A stretch of DNA of 64,000 nucleotides from positions 310,001 through 374,000 of the forward strand of contig NZ_RBWS01000007.1 of the NCBI RefSeq assembly GCF_003627955.1, in the 5' to 3' direction. The notes under the pieces are model-generated. The model was not told the origin of the DNA. It worked only from the letters and a program-made list of their open reading frames with translations, and did not search any database. Origin of the DNA: Sphingobacterium puteale. Its GTDB lineage: Bacteria > Bacteroidota > Bacteroidia > Sphingobacteriales > Sphingobacteriaceae. Position numbers and translations under genes: made by a program. Shown here piece by piece: positions 32,082-41,616 of this stretch; position 1 is the stretch's first letter, and every line of letters starts with the position of its first letter.

Positions 32082-33866
32082 TTACATTCTTTCCGGCACA
32101 CATATACCCAACAAGCCCATTCCTTTGGCGATAACTTTCGCTGCTGCCGCTGATAGATGTAATCTAAAATTCTTTACATCGTTGGCTTCGGCCTTTAATA
32201 TACTCTCTTCGTGATAAAATTTATTATATAACTTGGCGACCTCGTAAACGTAATTGGCCAATTGCGCTGGACTAAATTCCTGTGCGGATGCCTCAATGGT
32301 TTCGGGGAAGGCACCCAACTGCTGAATCAAATCACGCTCATAAGATGAAATAGATGGAAGTACTGATACCGGACTATTTGCATCAAATTCAGCCTTACTC
32401 AAAACAGACTTGATGCGCGCATGTGTATATTGGATAAAAGGCCCGGTATGCCCCTGAAAATCTACCGATTCGTTTGGATCAAACAATAGACGTTTCTTTG
32501 GGTCTACTTTTAACAAGAAGTATTTCAACGCCCCCATCCCAATGGTGTTATAAAGTGTAGCCTTGGCATCTTCAGCCAGACCTTCGGTTTTCCCAAGTTC
32601 TTCCGTACGTTCCTGTGCTGTTTTAAGCATTTCGGCCATTAAGTCGTCGGCATCCACAACCGTTCCCTCACGCGACTTCATTTTACCGGAAGGTAAATCA
32701 ACCATGCCATAAGATAAATGGAACAAACCGTCGGCCCATGATTTCCCCAGTTTTTTGAGGATCAAAAACAAGACCTTGAAATGGTAATCCTGCTCATTAC
32801 CGACAACGTAAATGGATTCACTCATTTTGAACTCATCATATTTAAGCTGAGCAGTACCCAAATCCTGTGTAATATAGACTGAAGTACCATCTCCACGGAG
32901 AACCAATTTTTGGTCTAATCCTTCCTCTGTCAGATCTATCCAGACCGAATTGTCTTCTTTCTTAAAGAAAACGCCTTTGTCCAGCCCCTCCTGAATAATA
33001 TCTTTCCCCAAAAGATAGGTGTCGGATTCGTAATAATATTTATCAAAGTCTACACCCAGCTGTTTATAAGTTTTTTCAAAACCGGCATAGACCCAACTAT
33101 TCATGGTTTTCCAAAGCCTGATTACCTCTTCGTCTCCTGCCTCCCATTTTTGAAGCATAGCCTGAGCCTCTTTCATCAAGGGCGCATTCTTTTTCGCCTC
33201 ATCTTCTGATTGCCCCTCGGCTTTCAGTGCTTCAATTTCTTTCTTATACTCCTTATCGAAGATGACATAATATTTCCCAACAAGGTGATCGCCCTTCATT
33301 CCTGTAGATTCAGGCGTCTCTCCCGCACCGAATTTCTGCCAGGCCAACATGGATTTACAAATATGTATACCGCGATCATTCACTAAATTTGCTTTAATGA
33401 CTTCGTAACCGTAAGCTTTCAGAATTTCAGCAACAGAATACCCTAATAAATTATTTCGTATATGCCCCAAATGCAATGGCTTATTTGTATTTGGTGAAGA
33501 ATATTCGACCATCAATTTCTTTCCGTTCGCAGGAAAGGTTCCAAAATCTTTGGCCACAATCGTTTCGTTCAACAAGGAAACCCAGTAGTCATCAGAAAGC
33601 ACGATATTCAAAAAGCCTTTTATTACGTTGAAGCCTGAGATTTCAGGAATATGCTGCTGTAAATAGGCGCCGATTACTGCTCCAGTCTGTTCCGGAGAAG
33701 ATTTTGAGAAGCGCGTTACGGGAAAAGTTACGATCGTAATCTGCCCTTCAAACTCCTTTCGAGTCGCTTGTAAAGCTATCTGATGTTCTAAAATATCTGC
33801 ATTGTAAATCGCTTTAACAGCCTGTACTGTGACTTCAACAAGTCGCCTTTGAATAGAATTTGCCAT
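32082..33866 (-). CDS. argS: Arginyl-tRNA synthetase
   Basis: This 594-residue class I synthetase charges tRNA-Arg. An N-terminal additional domain (about 1-115) is followed by the HIGH motif in SSPNTNKPLHLGHIRNNLLG and the catalytic core (KANLVNDRGIHICKSM). The KMSKS equivalent is degenerate, as usual in ArgRS (SGKMKSREGT). A C-terminal DALR anticodon-binding domain (about 480-594) ends KGMGLLGICVPERM. Length is normal. It is the first gene of a probable minus-strand operon and diverges from the arginine decarboxylase gene with 108 nt between them. Confidence 0.96.
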   Translation of the reverse strand: MANSIQRRLVEVTVQAVKAIYNADILEHQIALQATRKEFEGQITIVTFPVTRFSKSSPEQTGAVIGAYLQQHIPEISGFNVIKGFLNIVLSDDYWVSLLNETIVAKDFGTFPANGKKLMVEYSSPNTNKPLHLGHIRNNLLGYSVAEILKAYGYEVIKANLVNDRGIHICKSMLAWQKFGAGETPESTGMKGDHLVGKYYVIFDKEYKKEIEALKAEGQSEDEAKKNAPLMKEAQAMLQKWEAGDEEVIRLWKTMNSWVYAGFEKTYKQLGVDFDKYYYESDTYLLGKDIIQEGLDKGVFFKKEDNSVWIDLTEEGLDQKLVLRGDGTSVYITQDLGTAQLKYDEFKMSESIYVVGNEQDYHFKVLFLILKKLGKSWADGLFHLSYGMVDLPSGKMKSREGTVVDADDLMAEMLKTAQERTEELGKTEGLAEDAKATLYNTIGMGALKYFLLKVDPKKRLLFDPNESVDFQGHTGPFIQYTHARIKSVLSKAEFDANSPVSVLPSISSYERDLIQQLGAFPETIEASAQEFSPAQLANYVYEVAKLYNKFYHEESILKAEANDVKNFRLHLSAAAAKVIAKGMGLLGICVPERM

Positions 33867-33951
33867 TTAATGATTTTGTAAATTTTACAACTTCCTGATA
33901 GTGAACTGGAAATAAATAACATTCCTTATTTAGGTATTCACCATTAAAGTA

Positions 33952-33959
33952 TATCTTTG
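33952..33959 (+). promoter_or_regulatory. -7 box of the arginine decarboxylase gene
   Basis: TATCTTTG matches TAnnTTTG, 15 nt before the ATG, so the mRNA leader would be about 10 nt. A good -33 element is not evident. Confidence 0.5.
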
Positions 33960-33974
33960 CAAAAATAATAAAAA

Positions 33975-35366
33975 ATGCAGAGCTATCAGGAATTTCTTGA
34001 CTTAAGTGTTGGTTTTCCGCAGGACGGATTCGAAATCATCGACGACGAATTGTATTTCCACGATTTGAATTTAATGGAAATGATAGAAACGTACGGTACG
34101 CCGTTACGTTTTACCTATTTGCCTATCGTCAGCAAAAAAATTCAACAAGCGAAAATCCTTTTTCAGACCGCCATTCTGAAACACAACTATCGCGGATCTT
34201 ACAAATACTGTTATTGTACTAAATCTTCCCATTTCAAGCATATTGTAGAAGAAGCTTTGAAAAATGATATCCACCTTGAAACTTCATCTGCGTTTGACAT
34301 GCCGATGATCGATTCATTGGAAAGACAAGGTACCGTAACAAAAGACATTACAGTCATCTGTAATGGATTTAAAACCTATCAGTACAAACAGTATATTGTT
34401 GATATGATCCATGATGGTTATACAAACATTATTCCTGTCTTGGACAATAAGGAAGAATTCAATCTCTATGATGATGAGATTGAATTAGACGAACCATGTG
34501 CTTTGGGAATCCGGGTCGCTTCAGAGGAGCAGCCAGATTCTCAATTTTACACCTCCAGATTGGGCATTCGCCAAGAAGATGTCATCGATTTTTACAATAA
34601 TAAGATTGTTGACAATCCAAATTTTAAGGTGAAGCTACTTCATTTTTTTATTAATTCGGGGATATCAGACACACCGTATTACTGGAATGAGTTGGAGAAA
34701 TACGTCACTCTCTATTGTAAATTCAAAAAAGTAAATCCTGATTTAGACACTTTGGATATTGGTGGCGGCATGCCTTTTAAGGATTCATTGGTGCATGATT
34801 TCGATTATGAATATATGGTCAATGAAATTGTCAACAGGATCAAACAGATCTGCGCGCACCATGAAGTCATGGAACCGGATATCATTACTGAATTTGGCAA
34901 ATATACAGTCGCTGAAGCGTCAGGAATTCTTTATAAAGTTTTGGGCCGTAAGCAACAAAATGATCGCGAACGTTGGTTTATGATTGACGGGTCTTTCATT
35001 ACCAACTTACCGGACGTTTGGGCTTTAAACCAAAAATACATTTTATTACCAATCAACAATTGGGATTCGGAATATGAACGCGTGAACTTAGGTGGGATCA
35101 CCTGTGATGGCCAGGATTATTATAATCAGGAAGCACACATGAACTCTGTATTTATGCCTAAAACACGTAAAGTACAATACCTAGGATTCTTCCACACCGG
35201 AGCCTATCAAGATGTATTGAGTGGATACGGTGGAATTCATCATTGTCTGCTTCCTTCACCTAAACATGTATTGGTACGAAGAAATAGAGATGAAACTTTC
35301 AATTACGAAGTCTTTGGGGAGGAACAAAATTCCAAACAGGTCATGAAGCTATTAGGCTATCAATAA
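33975..35366 (+). CDS. speA: Arginine decarboxylase (PLP, type III fold, Bacteroidota form)
   Basis: The 463-residue protein is a type III-fold PLP decarboxylase. The likely PLP lysine is Lys83 in YCYCTKSSHF (equivalent to the YAVKAN motif), followed by a barrel with HLETSSAFD and the phosphate-binding segment LDIGGGMPF. It resembles the short biosynthetic arginine decarboxylases of Bacteroidota rather than the long E. coli enzyme (about 650 residues). It would make agmatine, the first step to putrescine. This links it in pathway terms to speD and the aminopropyltransferase at the start of the window. Diaminopimelate or carboxynorspermidine decarboxylase activity is less likely but cannot be ruled out by eye. 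Confidence 0.82.
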   Translation: MQSYQEFLDLSVGFPQDGFEIIDDELYFHDLNLMEMIETYGTPLRFTYLPIVSKKIQQAKILFQTAILKHNYRGSYKYCYCTKSSHFKHIVEEALKNDIHLETSSAFDMPMIDSLERQGTVTKDITVICNGFKTYQYKQYIVDMIHDGYTNIIPVLDNKEEFNLYDDEIELDEPCALGIRVASEEQPDSQFYTSRLGIRQEDVIDFYNNKIVDNPNFKVKLLHFFINSGISDTPYYWNELEKYVTLYCKFKKVNPDLDTLDIGGGMPFKDSLVHDFDYEYMVNEIVNRIKQICAHHEVMEPDIITEFGKYTVAEASGILYKVLGRKQQNDRERWFMIDGSFITNLPDVWALNQKYILLPINNWDSEYERVNLGGITCDGQDYYNQEAHMNSVFMPKTRKVQYLGFFHTGAYQDVLSGYGGIHHCLLPSPKHVLVRRNRDETFNYEVFGEEQNSKQVMKLLGYQ

Positions 35367-35447
35367 GATATTCCGTTTGAAAAAAATGATGCTATAAATT
35401 TTAACGTATCTTTTTAGTAAGGAGATATGCAAATCAACGATAGTGGG

Positions 35448-35477
35448 AAAGGTCTCGATCTTAGGGTTGAGACTTTT
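35448..35477 (+). terminator. Terminator region after arginine decarboxylase
   Basis: AAAGGTCTC (35448-35456) pairs with GAGACTTTT (35469-35477), with one G-U pair, and is followed by TTCTTTT. It lies about 80 nt after the stop codon. Confidence 0.6.
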
Positions 35478-35586
35478 TCTTTTAAGTAGCTCCCTACTTT
35501 TTCCGATCTTTTGCAATCTAATAACCTCCCCTATCAATCTACGAAACCGACAGCATGTAATCTCATAACAAGTCGATACTTAATAA

Positions 35587-35641
35587 GGACTTTATCCGGA
35601 CTTAATGGGGACCTTATTCGGTCCTCGTCCGGATAAAACCG
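35587..35641. repeat. 11-nt periodic palindromic repeat
   Basis: Five consecutive 11-nt units start with GG (GGACTTTATCC, GGACTTAATGG, GGACCTTATTC, GGTCCTCGTCC, GGATAAAACCG), and looser 11-nt periodicity continues to about 35674. The block also folds: TTTATCCGGAC (35591-35601) pairs with GTCCGGATAAA (35627-35637), with GGACC / GGTCC inside. The period is not a multiple of three and no ORF covers it. The rest of the 510-nt gap (35367-35877) holds the terminator described above and otherwise nothing I can name. Confidence 0.6.
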
Positions 35642-35877
35642 TATAAAGTACGTTTTAACTCGGTATAGTACCATGATCAAACCAGTATCAATAATTAAGT
35701 TCTTCTCTTAATGCATCTGATCTAATACACCGCTATGCAGCAAATCTAATACAGTACCATTCTTATACACCTTTGCCACATAACAAAGCAGCCCCATTAT
35801 CCAGGAGCTTGCTTGTGGTGGATTTTTCGATATTTTTTAACGGATTTTCTTTTAAGAAATGTAGCAGTAGTTCGTTT

Positions 35878-36384
35878 TTATTTCGCTACCCAAGTATTAA
35901 AAAATTTCAATACTTTTTCTTCGTCATAGCTTTTGTCTTTTTCCATACTACCACTTTCCTGTATATGAAGTGTCTTTCCGTTTATATCCAATACGATAAA
36001 AAATGGATACCCTAACTTTCCACCCTCAGGTGCATACTTCTGGAAAACCGCCTCATTCTTGTTTTCTTTCGAATAATTTAGGTGATAATAGAGAAAACGA
36101 CTTTTTAATAATTTGTCTATGCTGGCCGTTTTATGGATATAATCATTAAATCGCAGACACCATACACACCAATTCCCACCGGCCTGTATAATGACATTCT
36201 TCTTTTCCTTTTTGGCCAATTTCAATAAGCTATCAATATCTTTCTGTGCATCAGCCTCAGGATGATATGGCCTGGAAAATTCTGACTGAATCTTCGGGGC
36301 TTCCTGCGCAAAGGCAATTGAATGTGGCAATTGAATACCCATAACGACCCCCATTCCTAAAAACAACAATTTAATTCTTCTCAT
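35878..36384 (-). CDS. Exported thioredoxin-like protein
   Basis: The 168-residue protein has a signal peptide (IQLPHSIAFAQ, cut near residue 26). The thioredoxin fold has the active site GGNWCVWCLRF (Cys-Val-Trp-Cys), preceded by KKEKKNVIIQ and followed by the cis-Pro-bearing segment GYPFFIVLDINGK. Length and CVWC centre fit the periplasmic DsbD-gamma/DUF255-like thioredoxins of Bacteroidota. It probably reduces or isomerises disulfides of envelope proteins. It is monocistronic. Confidence 0.85.
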   Translation of the reverse strand: MRRIKLLFLGMGVVMGIQLPHSIAFAQEAPKIQSEFSRPYHPEADAQKDIDSLLKLAKKEKKNVIIQAGGNWCVWCLRFNDYIHKTASIDKLLKSRFLYYHLNYSKENKNEAVFQKYAPEGGKLGYPFFIVLDINGKTLHIQESGSMEKDKSYDEEKVLKFFNTWVAK

Positions 36385-36753
36385 TATTCAACAAATTATT
36401 GATGATTTAAAATTACAAAATCATTTTTCCAAACCAAAACATAAGCCTATTATAATGGTTAAACATTATATCGCTCTTTTTTTTAAAAAAAGACAAGGGA
36501 CATCCATAGGGCCATCGTGACAATGTTACCTTAATTATTTTAAAAATTTCCACAAAAAAAACGGCAGTAACGAACTATTTAAAACAATAAAAACATATAT
36601 ATCAAAACAAAACAAAAGAAAATAAAACATAAAATATTCTAAAATAATTTTAACAAATTCCTTTAGAATCTCGCAAATATACTATAACTTAGCACTAATC
36701 GACTAAAGCGATTCATACTAAGAGATATAAACTCAGACCAAAAACGAAACAAA
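36385..36753. other. A/T-rich gap upstream of glpD
   Basis: The stretch is very A/T-rich and has no ORF above chance. A simple T7/A7 palindrome occurs near 36478-36491. It must hold the promoters of the thioredoxin gene and of the glycerol operon, but I see no convincing -33/-7 pair. Confidence 0.4.
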
Positions 36754-38331
36754 ATGAAACTAAAAGAATTCAAAAGGTCAAGATTAATAGAAAGAATAAA
36801 AGACACAAGTGAGTGGGATGTTATCGTGATAGGAGGTGGAGCTAGTGGCTTAGGTGTTGCACTGGACGCACTTAGTAGAGGATTCAAAACGATATTATTG
36901 GAACAAGTCGATTTTGCCAAAGGCACATCCAGCAAAGCAACAAAGCTTGTTCATGGCGGTGTACGTTACCTCGCCCAAGGAGATATCTCCCTGGTCAGAG
37001 AAGCACTTCATGAAAGGGGCTTACTACAGCAAAACGCACCTCATCTGGTTAAAAATCAATCTTTTATAATCCCAAACTACAGTTGGTTTGACGGCCCTTT
37101 CTACACCATTGGCATGAAAATATACGATTTCCTAGCGGGTAAACTAAGCCTAGGAAAATCCATACATATTAACAAGGAGGAAACACAACGAAGAATCAGC
37201 ACAGTGCGGGCAAAGGGGCTCTATGGCGGCGTTGTCTATCAGGATGGTCAATTTGACGACTCAAGACTCGCGGTCAATGTTGCACAAACCTGCATTCAAA
37301 TGGGTGGTGTAGCACTGAACTATATACGCGTAACCAATCTTACCAAAAATAATGCTGGCCAAGTAAATGGTGTTATTGCACAAGATACTGACACAGGAGA
37401 AGTTTTCACGATCCAAGGCAAAGCTGTCATCAATGCTACGGGAATTTTTGTCGATGATGTTCTAAAAATGGATAAACCCGAAGCAAAACAAATGGTGAGA
37501 CCAAGTCAAGGTGTACATCTTGTTTTTGATAAATCCTTCCTCCCCGGTGACGATGCGATCATGATCCCTAAAACTGACGATGGCCGGGTGCTCTTTCTTG
37601 TTCCATGGCACAATCGGGTTATTGCAGGAACCACAGATACACCTATTGACGAACATAGTCTTGAACCTGTAGCGCTGGAACAAGAAATCGACTTCATCTT
37701 AACAACTGCCGGACGCTATCTCACCAAACAACCCACCCGTCAAGATGCACTTGCTGTATTTGCCGGTCTTCGGCCCCTCGCAGCTCCAACCGCGAATTCC
37801 AACAAAACCAAAGAAATTTCCCGAAGCCACAAAGTTATTGTCAGCGATTCAAAATTACTGACGCTAACTGGAGGAAAATGGACGACCTTTCGGAGAATGG
37901 GACAAGATACAGTCGATAAAGCAATTAAAATTGGCTGTTTACCCAAGAAGGAAAGCAACTCTGCGACACAAAAGATTTATAGCGCCATCCCTACAACCGA
38001 CAGAAGCAACCACATGTATATTTATGGTGCTGACCAGGAAGCGATACATGCGCTCGCCCAAGAAAATCCCGTCTGGGGTGAAAAAATAGTGGATCATCTA
38101 GAATTTAAAAAAGCTGAAGTGGTGTGGGCTGTCCGCAATGAATTGGCACAAACAGTAGAAGACGTACTTTCACGTCGTGTGCGCATTCTATTTCTCGATG
38201 CCAAGGCAGCGATTGCCGCAGCTCCTGAAGTCGCTAAAATAATCGCTCAAGAATTAGGTAAAGACGAGAACTGGCAAAAAAATCAAATAGAAAATTTCGA
38301 GAAAGTTGCAAAAAATTATATCTTAAGCTAA
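36754..38331 (+). CDS. glpD: Glycerol-3-phosphate dehydrogenase (FAD)
   Basis: This 525-residue flavoprotein has the FAD fold VIVIGGGASGLGVALDALSRG (about 25-45) and the GlpD signature GTSSKATKLVHGGVRYLAQGD. The central substrate region includes RVLFLVPWHNRVIAGTTDTP and the C-terminal domain (about 395-520) RNELAQTVEDVLSRR. It oxidises glycerol 3-phosphate to dihydroxyacetone phosphate at the membrane and feeds electrons to quinone. It is the first gene of glpD-glpK-glpF, with 27 nt to glpK. Length is normal. No GlpR-type regulator is encoded nearby. Confidence 0.95.
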   Translation: MKLKEFKRSRLIERIKDTSEWDVIVIGGGASGLGVALDALSRGFKTILLEQVDFAKGTSSKATKLVHGGVRYLAQGDISLVREALHERGLLQQNAPHLVKNQSFIIPNYSWFDGPFYTIGMKIYDFLAGKLSLGKSIHINKEETQRRISTVRAKGLYGGVVYQDGQFDDSRLAVNVAQTCIQMGGVALNYIRVTNLTKNNAGQVNGVIAQDTDTGEVFTIQGKAVINATGIFVDDVLKMDKPEAKQMVRPSQGVHLVFDKSFLPGDDAIMIPKTDDGRVLFLVPWHNRVIAGTTDTPIDEHSLEPVALEQEIDFILTTAGRYLTKQPTRQDALAVFAGLRPLAAPTANSNKTKEISRSHKVIVSDSKLLTLTGGKWTTFRRMGQDTVDKAIKIGCLPKKESNSATQKIYSAIPTTDRSNHMYIYGADQEAIHALAQENPVWGEKIVDHLEFKKAEVVWAVRNELAQTVEDVLSRRVRILFLDAKAAIAAAPEVAKIIAQELGKDENWQKNQIENFEKVAKNYILS

Positions 38332-38358
38332 TACAAAAATAACCAGCAGTAATCAATT

Positions 38359-39858
38359 ATGGAACAACAATACATATTGGCCATGGATCAGGGAACAACG
38401 AGCTCCAGAGCCATCATTTTTGATAAAGAAAGAAATATCGTTTCAATTGCTCAAAAAGAATTTACACAAATATTCCCAAAACCGGGATGGGTAGAACATG
38501 ACCCACATGAAATCTGGTCGACGCAAGCCGGTGTCACTGCCGAAGCAACAACAAAGGCCGGACTGAATGGCAAAAACATCGCCGCCATCGGAATAACCAA
38601 TCAACGGGAAACTATTGTTGTATGGGAAAAGGAAAGCGGCAAACCGGTCTACAATGCCATTGTATGGCAAGATAAACGTACTGCGGATTATTGTGATGAA
38701 CTCCGTCAATCGGGCAAACATGAAATGATCCAGAAAAAAACGGGACTTATCCTAGATCCCTATTTTTCGGCAACGAAAATAAAATGGATTCTTGACCATG
38801 TCGATGGCGCAAGAGAAAAAGCCCAGAATGGTGAGCTGATCTGCGGCACAATTGATACTTGGCTGGTATGGAATCTTACACGTGGAGATGTTCACATTAC
38901 CGATGTGACCAATGCTTCACGTACACTTCTATTCAATATCCATACCATGAACTGGGATGCCGAACTTCTTGAATTATTTGATATCCCCGCCTCCATGCTG
39001 CCTCAGGTGAAGGAAAGTAGCGAAATATATGGTGAGTCCAGAACAACAATCTTTGCACATAAAGTCAAAATCGCCGGAATTGCCGGAGATCAGCAAGCAG
39101 CACTTTTTGGTCAACAATGCATTGAAAAAGGCATGGTAAAAAACACCTATGGCACGGGATGCTTCATGTTAATGAATATTGGCAATAAACCAATTATGTC
39201 CAAAAACAACCTACTGACAACCGTAGCCTGGAAGATTAACGGAAAAACCGAATACGCCTTAGAAGGAAGTATATTTATAGGCGGCGCACTGGTTCAATGG
39301 CTACGGGATAATCTTAATATTATTTACAAATCCGCAGATATTGAACAGTTGGCACTCTCCGAAAAAGATAACGGTGGTGTAACCTTTATTCCCACTTTCG
39401 CGGGGCTGGGCGCCCCCTACTGGAACGCCAGGGCGCAAGGCACGATATTCGGACTAACACGGGCAACGACAAACGGGCATATTGCCAGAGCTTCGCTGGA
39501 AGCTATCTCACTCCAAACCAGTGATGTTTTAAAGGCCATGGAAGCTGACAGTGGAATACCGATCAAGGAACTTCGTGTGGATGGCGGAGCAACGGCAAAT
39601 AATCTTCTGATGCAGATTCAGGCCAACGTACTGAACAGCAATGTCATTAGACCTAAAATCACCGAAACAACAGCTCTGGGAGCAGCTTATCTGGCAGGAT
39701 TGGCGGTCGGCTTTTGGAAGGATGAACAAGAACTTTCAAAATTCTGGGCGCAAGACCGTCTTTTTGAACCCGAAAAAGAACAAGAAGAACAAACCCAGCA
39801 GATTATTAAGCAATGGACCAAAGGTGTGAAAGCATTGCAATTCTGGACAGAAAACTAA
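38359..39858 (+). CDS. glpK: Glycerol kinase
   Basis: The 499-residue FGGY kinase begins [17 protein letters not shown] (catalytic-site Asp10 region). It contains [42 protein letters not shown] and the FGGY signature [11 protein letters not shown]. It phosphorylates glycerol to glycerol 3-phosphate, the substrate of the upstream glpD product. It ends 9 nt before glpF. Length and motifs are standard, and nothing suggests pseudogenisation. Confidence 0.97.
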   Translation: MEQQYILAMDQGTTSSRAIIFDKERNIVSIAQKEFTQIFPKPGWVEHDPHEIWSTQAGVTAEATTKAGLNGKNIAAIGITNQRETIVVWEKESGKPVYNAIVWQDKRTADYCDELRQSGKHEMIQKKTGLILDPYFSATKIKWILDHVDGAREKAQNGELICGTIDTWLVWNLTRGDVHITDVTNASRTLLFNIHTMNWDAELLELFDIPASMLPQVKESSEIYGESRTTIFAHKVKIAGIAGDQQAALFGQQCIEKGMVKNTYGTGCFMLMNIGNKPIMSKNNLLTTVAWKINGKTEYALEGSIFIGGALVQWLRDNLNIIYKSADIEQLALSEKDNGGVTFIPTFAGLGAPYWNARAQGTIFGLTRATTNGHIARASLEAISLQTSDVLKAMEADSGIPIKELRVDGGATANNLLMQIQANVLNSNVIRPKITETTALGAAYLAGLAVGFWKDEQELSKFWAQDRLFEPEKEQEEQTQQIIKQWTKGVKALQFWTEN

Positions 39859-39867
39859 CCAATACTT

Positions 39868-40602
39868 ATGAACCATTATTTAGCAGAATTTATCGGTACC
39901 ACACTCCTTCTACTTCTTGGTAATGGTGTTGTTGCGAATGTGATCTTAAAAGGAACAAAAGGAGAAAACAGCGGCTGGATCGTCATCACTACCGGATGGG
40001 CTTTAGCCGTATATATCGGAGTCGTATTCGCAGGCCCTTACACAGGTGCTCACTTAAACCCGGCAGTAACAATCGCCATGGCACTTCATAAAGCGCTTCC
40101 CTGGACAGAAGTGCCTGGCTATATTCTTGCCCAAATTGCGGGCGGTTTTTGTGGAGCATTGCTAACTTACATTATACACAAAGATCATTTTGATGCCACA
40201 GCCGACCCTACCACAAAACTAGGTGTTTTCGCTACGATCCCAAACATCCGAAATACCACGACGAATCTAGCGAGCGAAATCATCGGGACTTTCGTCTTAA
40301 TTTTTGTCATCTTTTTTATCACCGGACAAGATGTGAGCATCAATGGAAAGACTGAACCTATTGGAATGGGATCTTTAGGTGCCATACCCGTTGCTTTTTT
40401 AGTTTGGGCTATTGGATTATCATTAGGCGGAACAACAGGCTACGCAATTAATCCTGCGAGGGATTTGGGCCCCCGTCTATTTCACGCAATCTGGCCAATT
40501 AAAGAAAAAAGAGACTCGGATTGGTCGTATGCATGGATTCCTATTATAGGACCTATCACCGGAGCGGTGTTAGCGTTTGTTGTTTATATTTTAATAAAAT
40601 AA
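39868..40602 (+). CDS. glpF: Glycerol facilitator (aquaglyceroporin)
   Basis: The protein has 244 residues and six membrane helices. Both pore motifs are present: NPA 64-66 (HLNPAVTIA) and NPA 195-197 in AINPARDLGPR. The Asp after the second NPAR is the usual mark of glycerol-conducting rather than water-selective channels. It brings glycerol into the cell for GlpK. It is the last gene of the glycerol operon and is followed by a 54-bp palindromic terminator. Confidence 0.96.
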   Translation: MNHYLAEFIGTTLLLLLGNGVVANVILKGTKGENSGWIVITTGWALAVYIGVVFAGPYTGAHLNPAVTIAMALHKALPWTEVPGYILAQIAGGFCGALLTYIIHKDHFDATADPTTKLGVFATIPNIRNTTTNLASEIIGTFVLIFVIFFITGQDVSINGKTEPIGMGSLGAIPVAFLVWAIGLSLGGTTGYAINPARDLGPRLFHAIWPIKEKRDSDWSYAWIPIIGPITGAVLAFVVYILIK

Positions 40603-40605
40603 ATA

Positions 40606-40659
40606 GAGTATAAAATAACAAAGGGATTCAATATTGAATCCCTTTGTTATTTTATACTC
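40606..40659. terminator. Perfect 54-bp palindrome, bidirectional terminator
   Basis: Bases 40606-40659 form two perfectly complementary 27-base arms with no loop, centred on AATATT (between 40632 and 40633). The GGGATTC/GAATCCC part is flanked by A/T runs that serve as T-tracts in both directions. It separates glpF from the converging acyltransferase gene and contains the stop codon of the latter. Confidence 0.9.
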
Positions 40660-41611
40660 GTTTGGGTTTTCGGCGACCATATTCACGGTCCCGCTCAAAA
40701 GTATTCATGTGTCGTTCCTTTTTTACTGGATACACATCTTCAATAACAATCAATATCCCCTTCTCTTCTACTGTACCGAACTCATCATTTCGGGCAGTCC
40801 CAAAAGACTTCATCGTCGGAGATAAGTTCATGTAAGTATTGATTAAGGGTGGAATATTTTCACCTAATGCCCTGACATGACTATTTAATATTTTATACCC
40901 TTCCTTATAATCTAATCCGTCAAAAACACCCACAAAACGATCATAGTCATTTTTAATTTCAAGGTCAGGAAGCGGAACAACCAATTTATCGTGATCTGGA
41001 AAATAATAATCCATAAAGTAAAGCAGCATATCTCTCGCATCCTTATTATAATGCGGATACATCGTTACTTTTCCAAAAAGGTATTTAATTTCAGGGTTCA
41101 GCATAACCAAAGCGCCCAAACCGTCCCATAAATTGTCTAGCGAAAAAATCCCTTTTCTATTATCAATTGCCGGCTGATACCTAGGTTGCACGAACGATCG
41201 GCCCAGTTCAATTGTATACGGTAAATAATCTTTTGTAAACTGATCAGAAAACTGAAAATAATGAGCTGTAGATAAATTGGGAATACCATTTGACTTTCCT
41301 GCTTCGGCACATTTAATTACGCGATATCCCGCAACAACTTCTTCATCTTCAGGATTCCAAGCGATCAATTGATCATAACAGTCTTCGCATGTATCGTTTT
41401 CATCAATATCAATGGAAAGCCCTGTACCTCCTCCTGCGCCACGGAACGTCAACTCTCGTAACCGACCGATCTCACGCATCACATTTGGTGAGTTATGATA
41501 GTTGATTAAGTATATTTCGTTATTTCCATTGTTGGTATAGCGTAAGAAAACCTCCTTATTCAATTCGGCTTTCAATAATTCTCTATCAACTGGAGGTATA
41601 ATTTCTTGCAT
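40652..41611 (-). CDS. GNAT-type N-acyltransferase (aminolipid synthesis, GlsB/OlsB-like)
   Basis: The 319-residue protein belongs to the OlsB/hemolysin-like GNAT branch. It shows MREIGRLRELTFRGAGGGTG, EEVVAGYRVIKCAEA, IELGRSFVQPRYQ and a downstream LWDGLGALVMLNPEIKYLFGKV, all typical. Such enzymes transfer a 3-hydroxyacyl chain from acyl carrier protein to the amino group of glycine or ornithine. It lies directly downstream (5 nt) of a PlsC-type O-acyltransferase gene. In Bacteroides the same pair (glsB, glsA) makes glycine lipids, whereas ornithine lipids are made by OlsB/OlsA. Which amino acid is used here cannot be read from sequence. Confidence 0.82.
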   Translation of the reverse strand: MQEIIPPVDRELLKAELNKEVFLRYTNNGNNEIYLINYHNSPNVMREIGRLRELTFRGAGGGTGLSIDIDENDTCEDCYDQLIAWNPEDEEVVAGYRVIKCAEAGKSNGIPNLSTAHYFQFSDQFTKDYLPYTIELGRSFVQPRYQPAIDNRKGIFSLDNLWDGLGALVMLNPEIKYLFGKVTMYPHYNKDARDMLLYFMDYYFPDHDKLVVPLPDLEIKNDYDRFVGVFDGLDYKEGYKILNSHVRALGENIPPLINTYMNLSPTMKSFGTARNDEFGTVEEKGILIVIEDVYPVKKERHMNTFERDREYGRRKPKRV

Positions 41612-41616
41612 AAATT

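Noticed and set aside
35773..36015. Plus-strand ORF of 80 codons
   Set aside because: It overlaps the thioredoxin-like gene in antisense, is Phe/Ser-rich as expected for the reverse of an A/T-rich gene, and has no family features.
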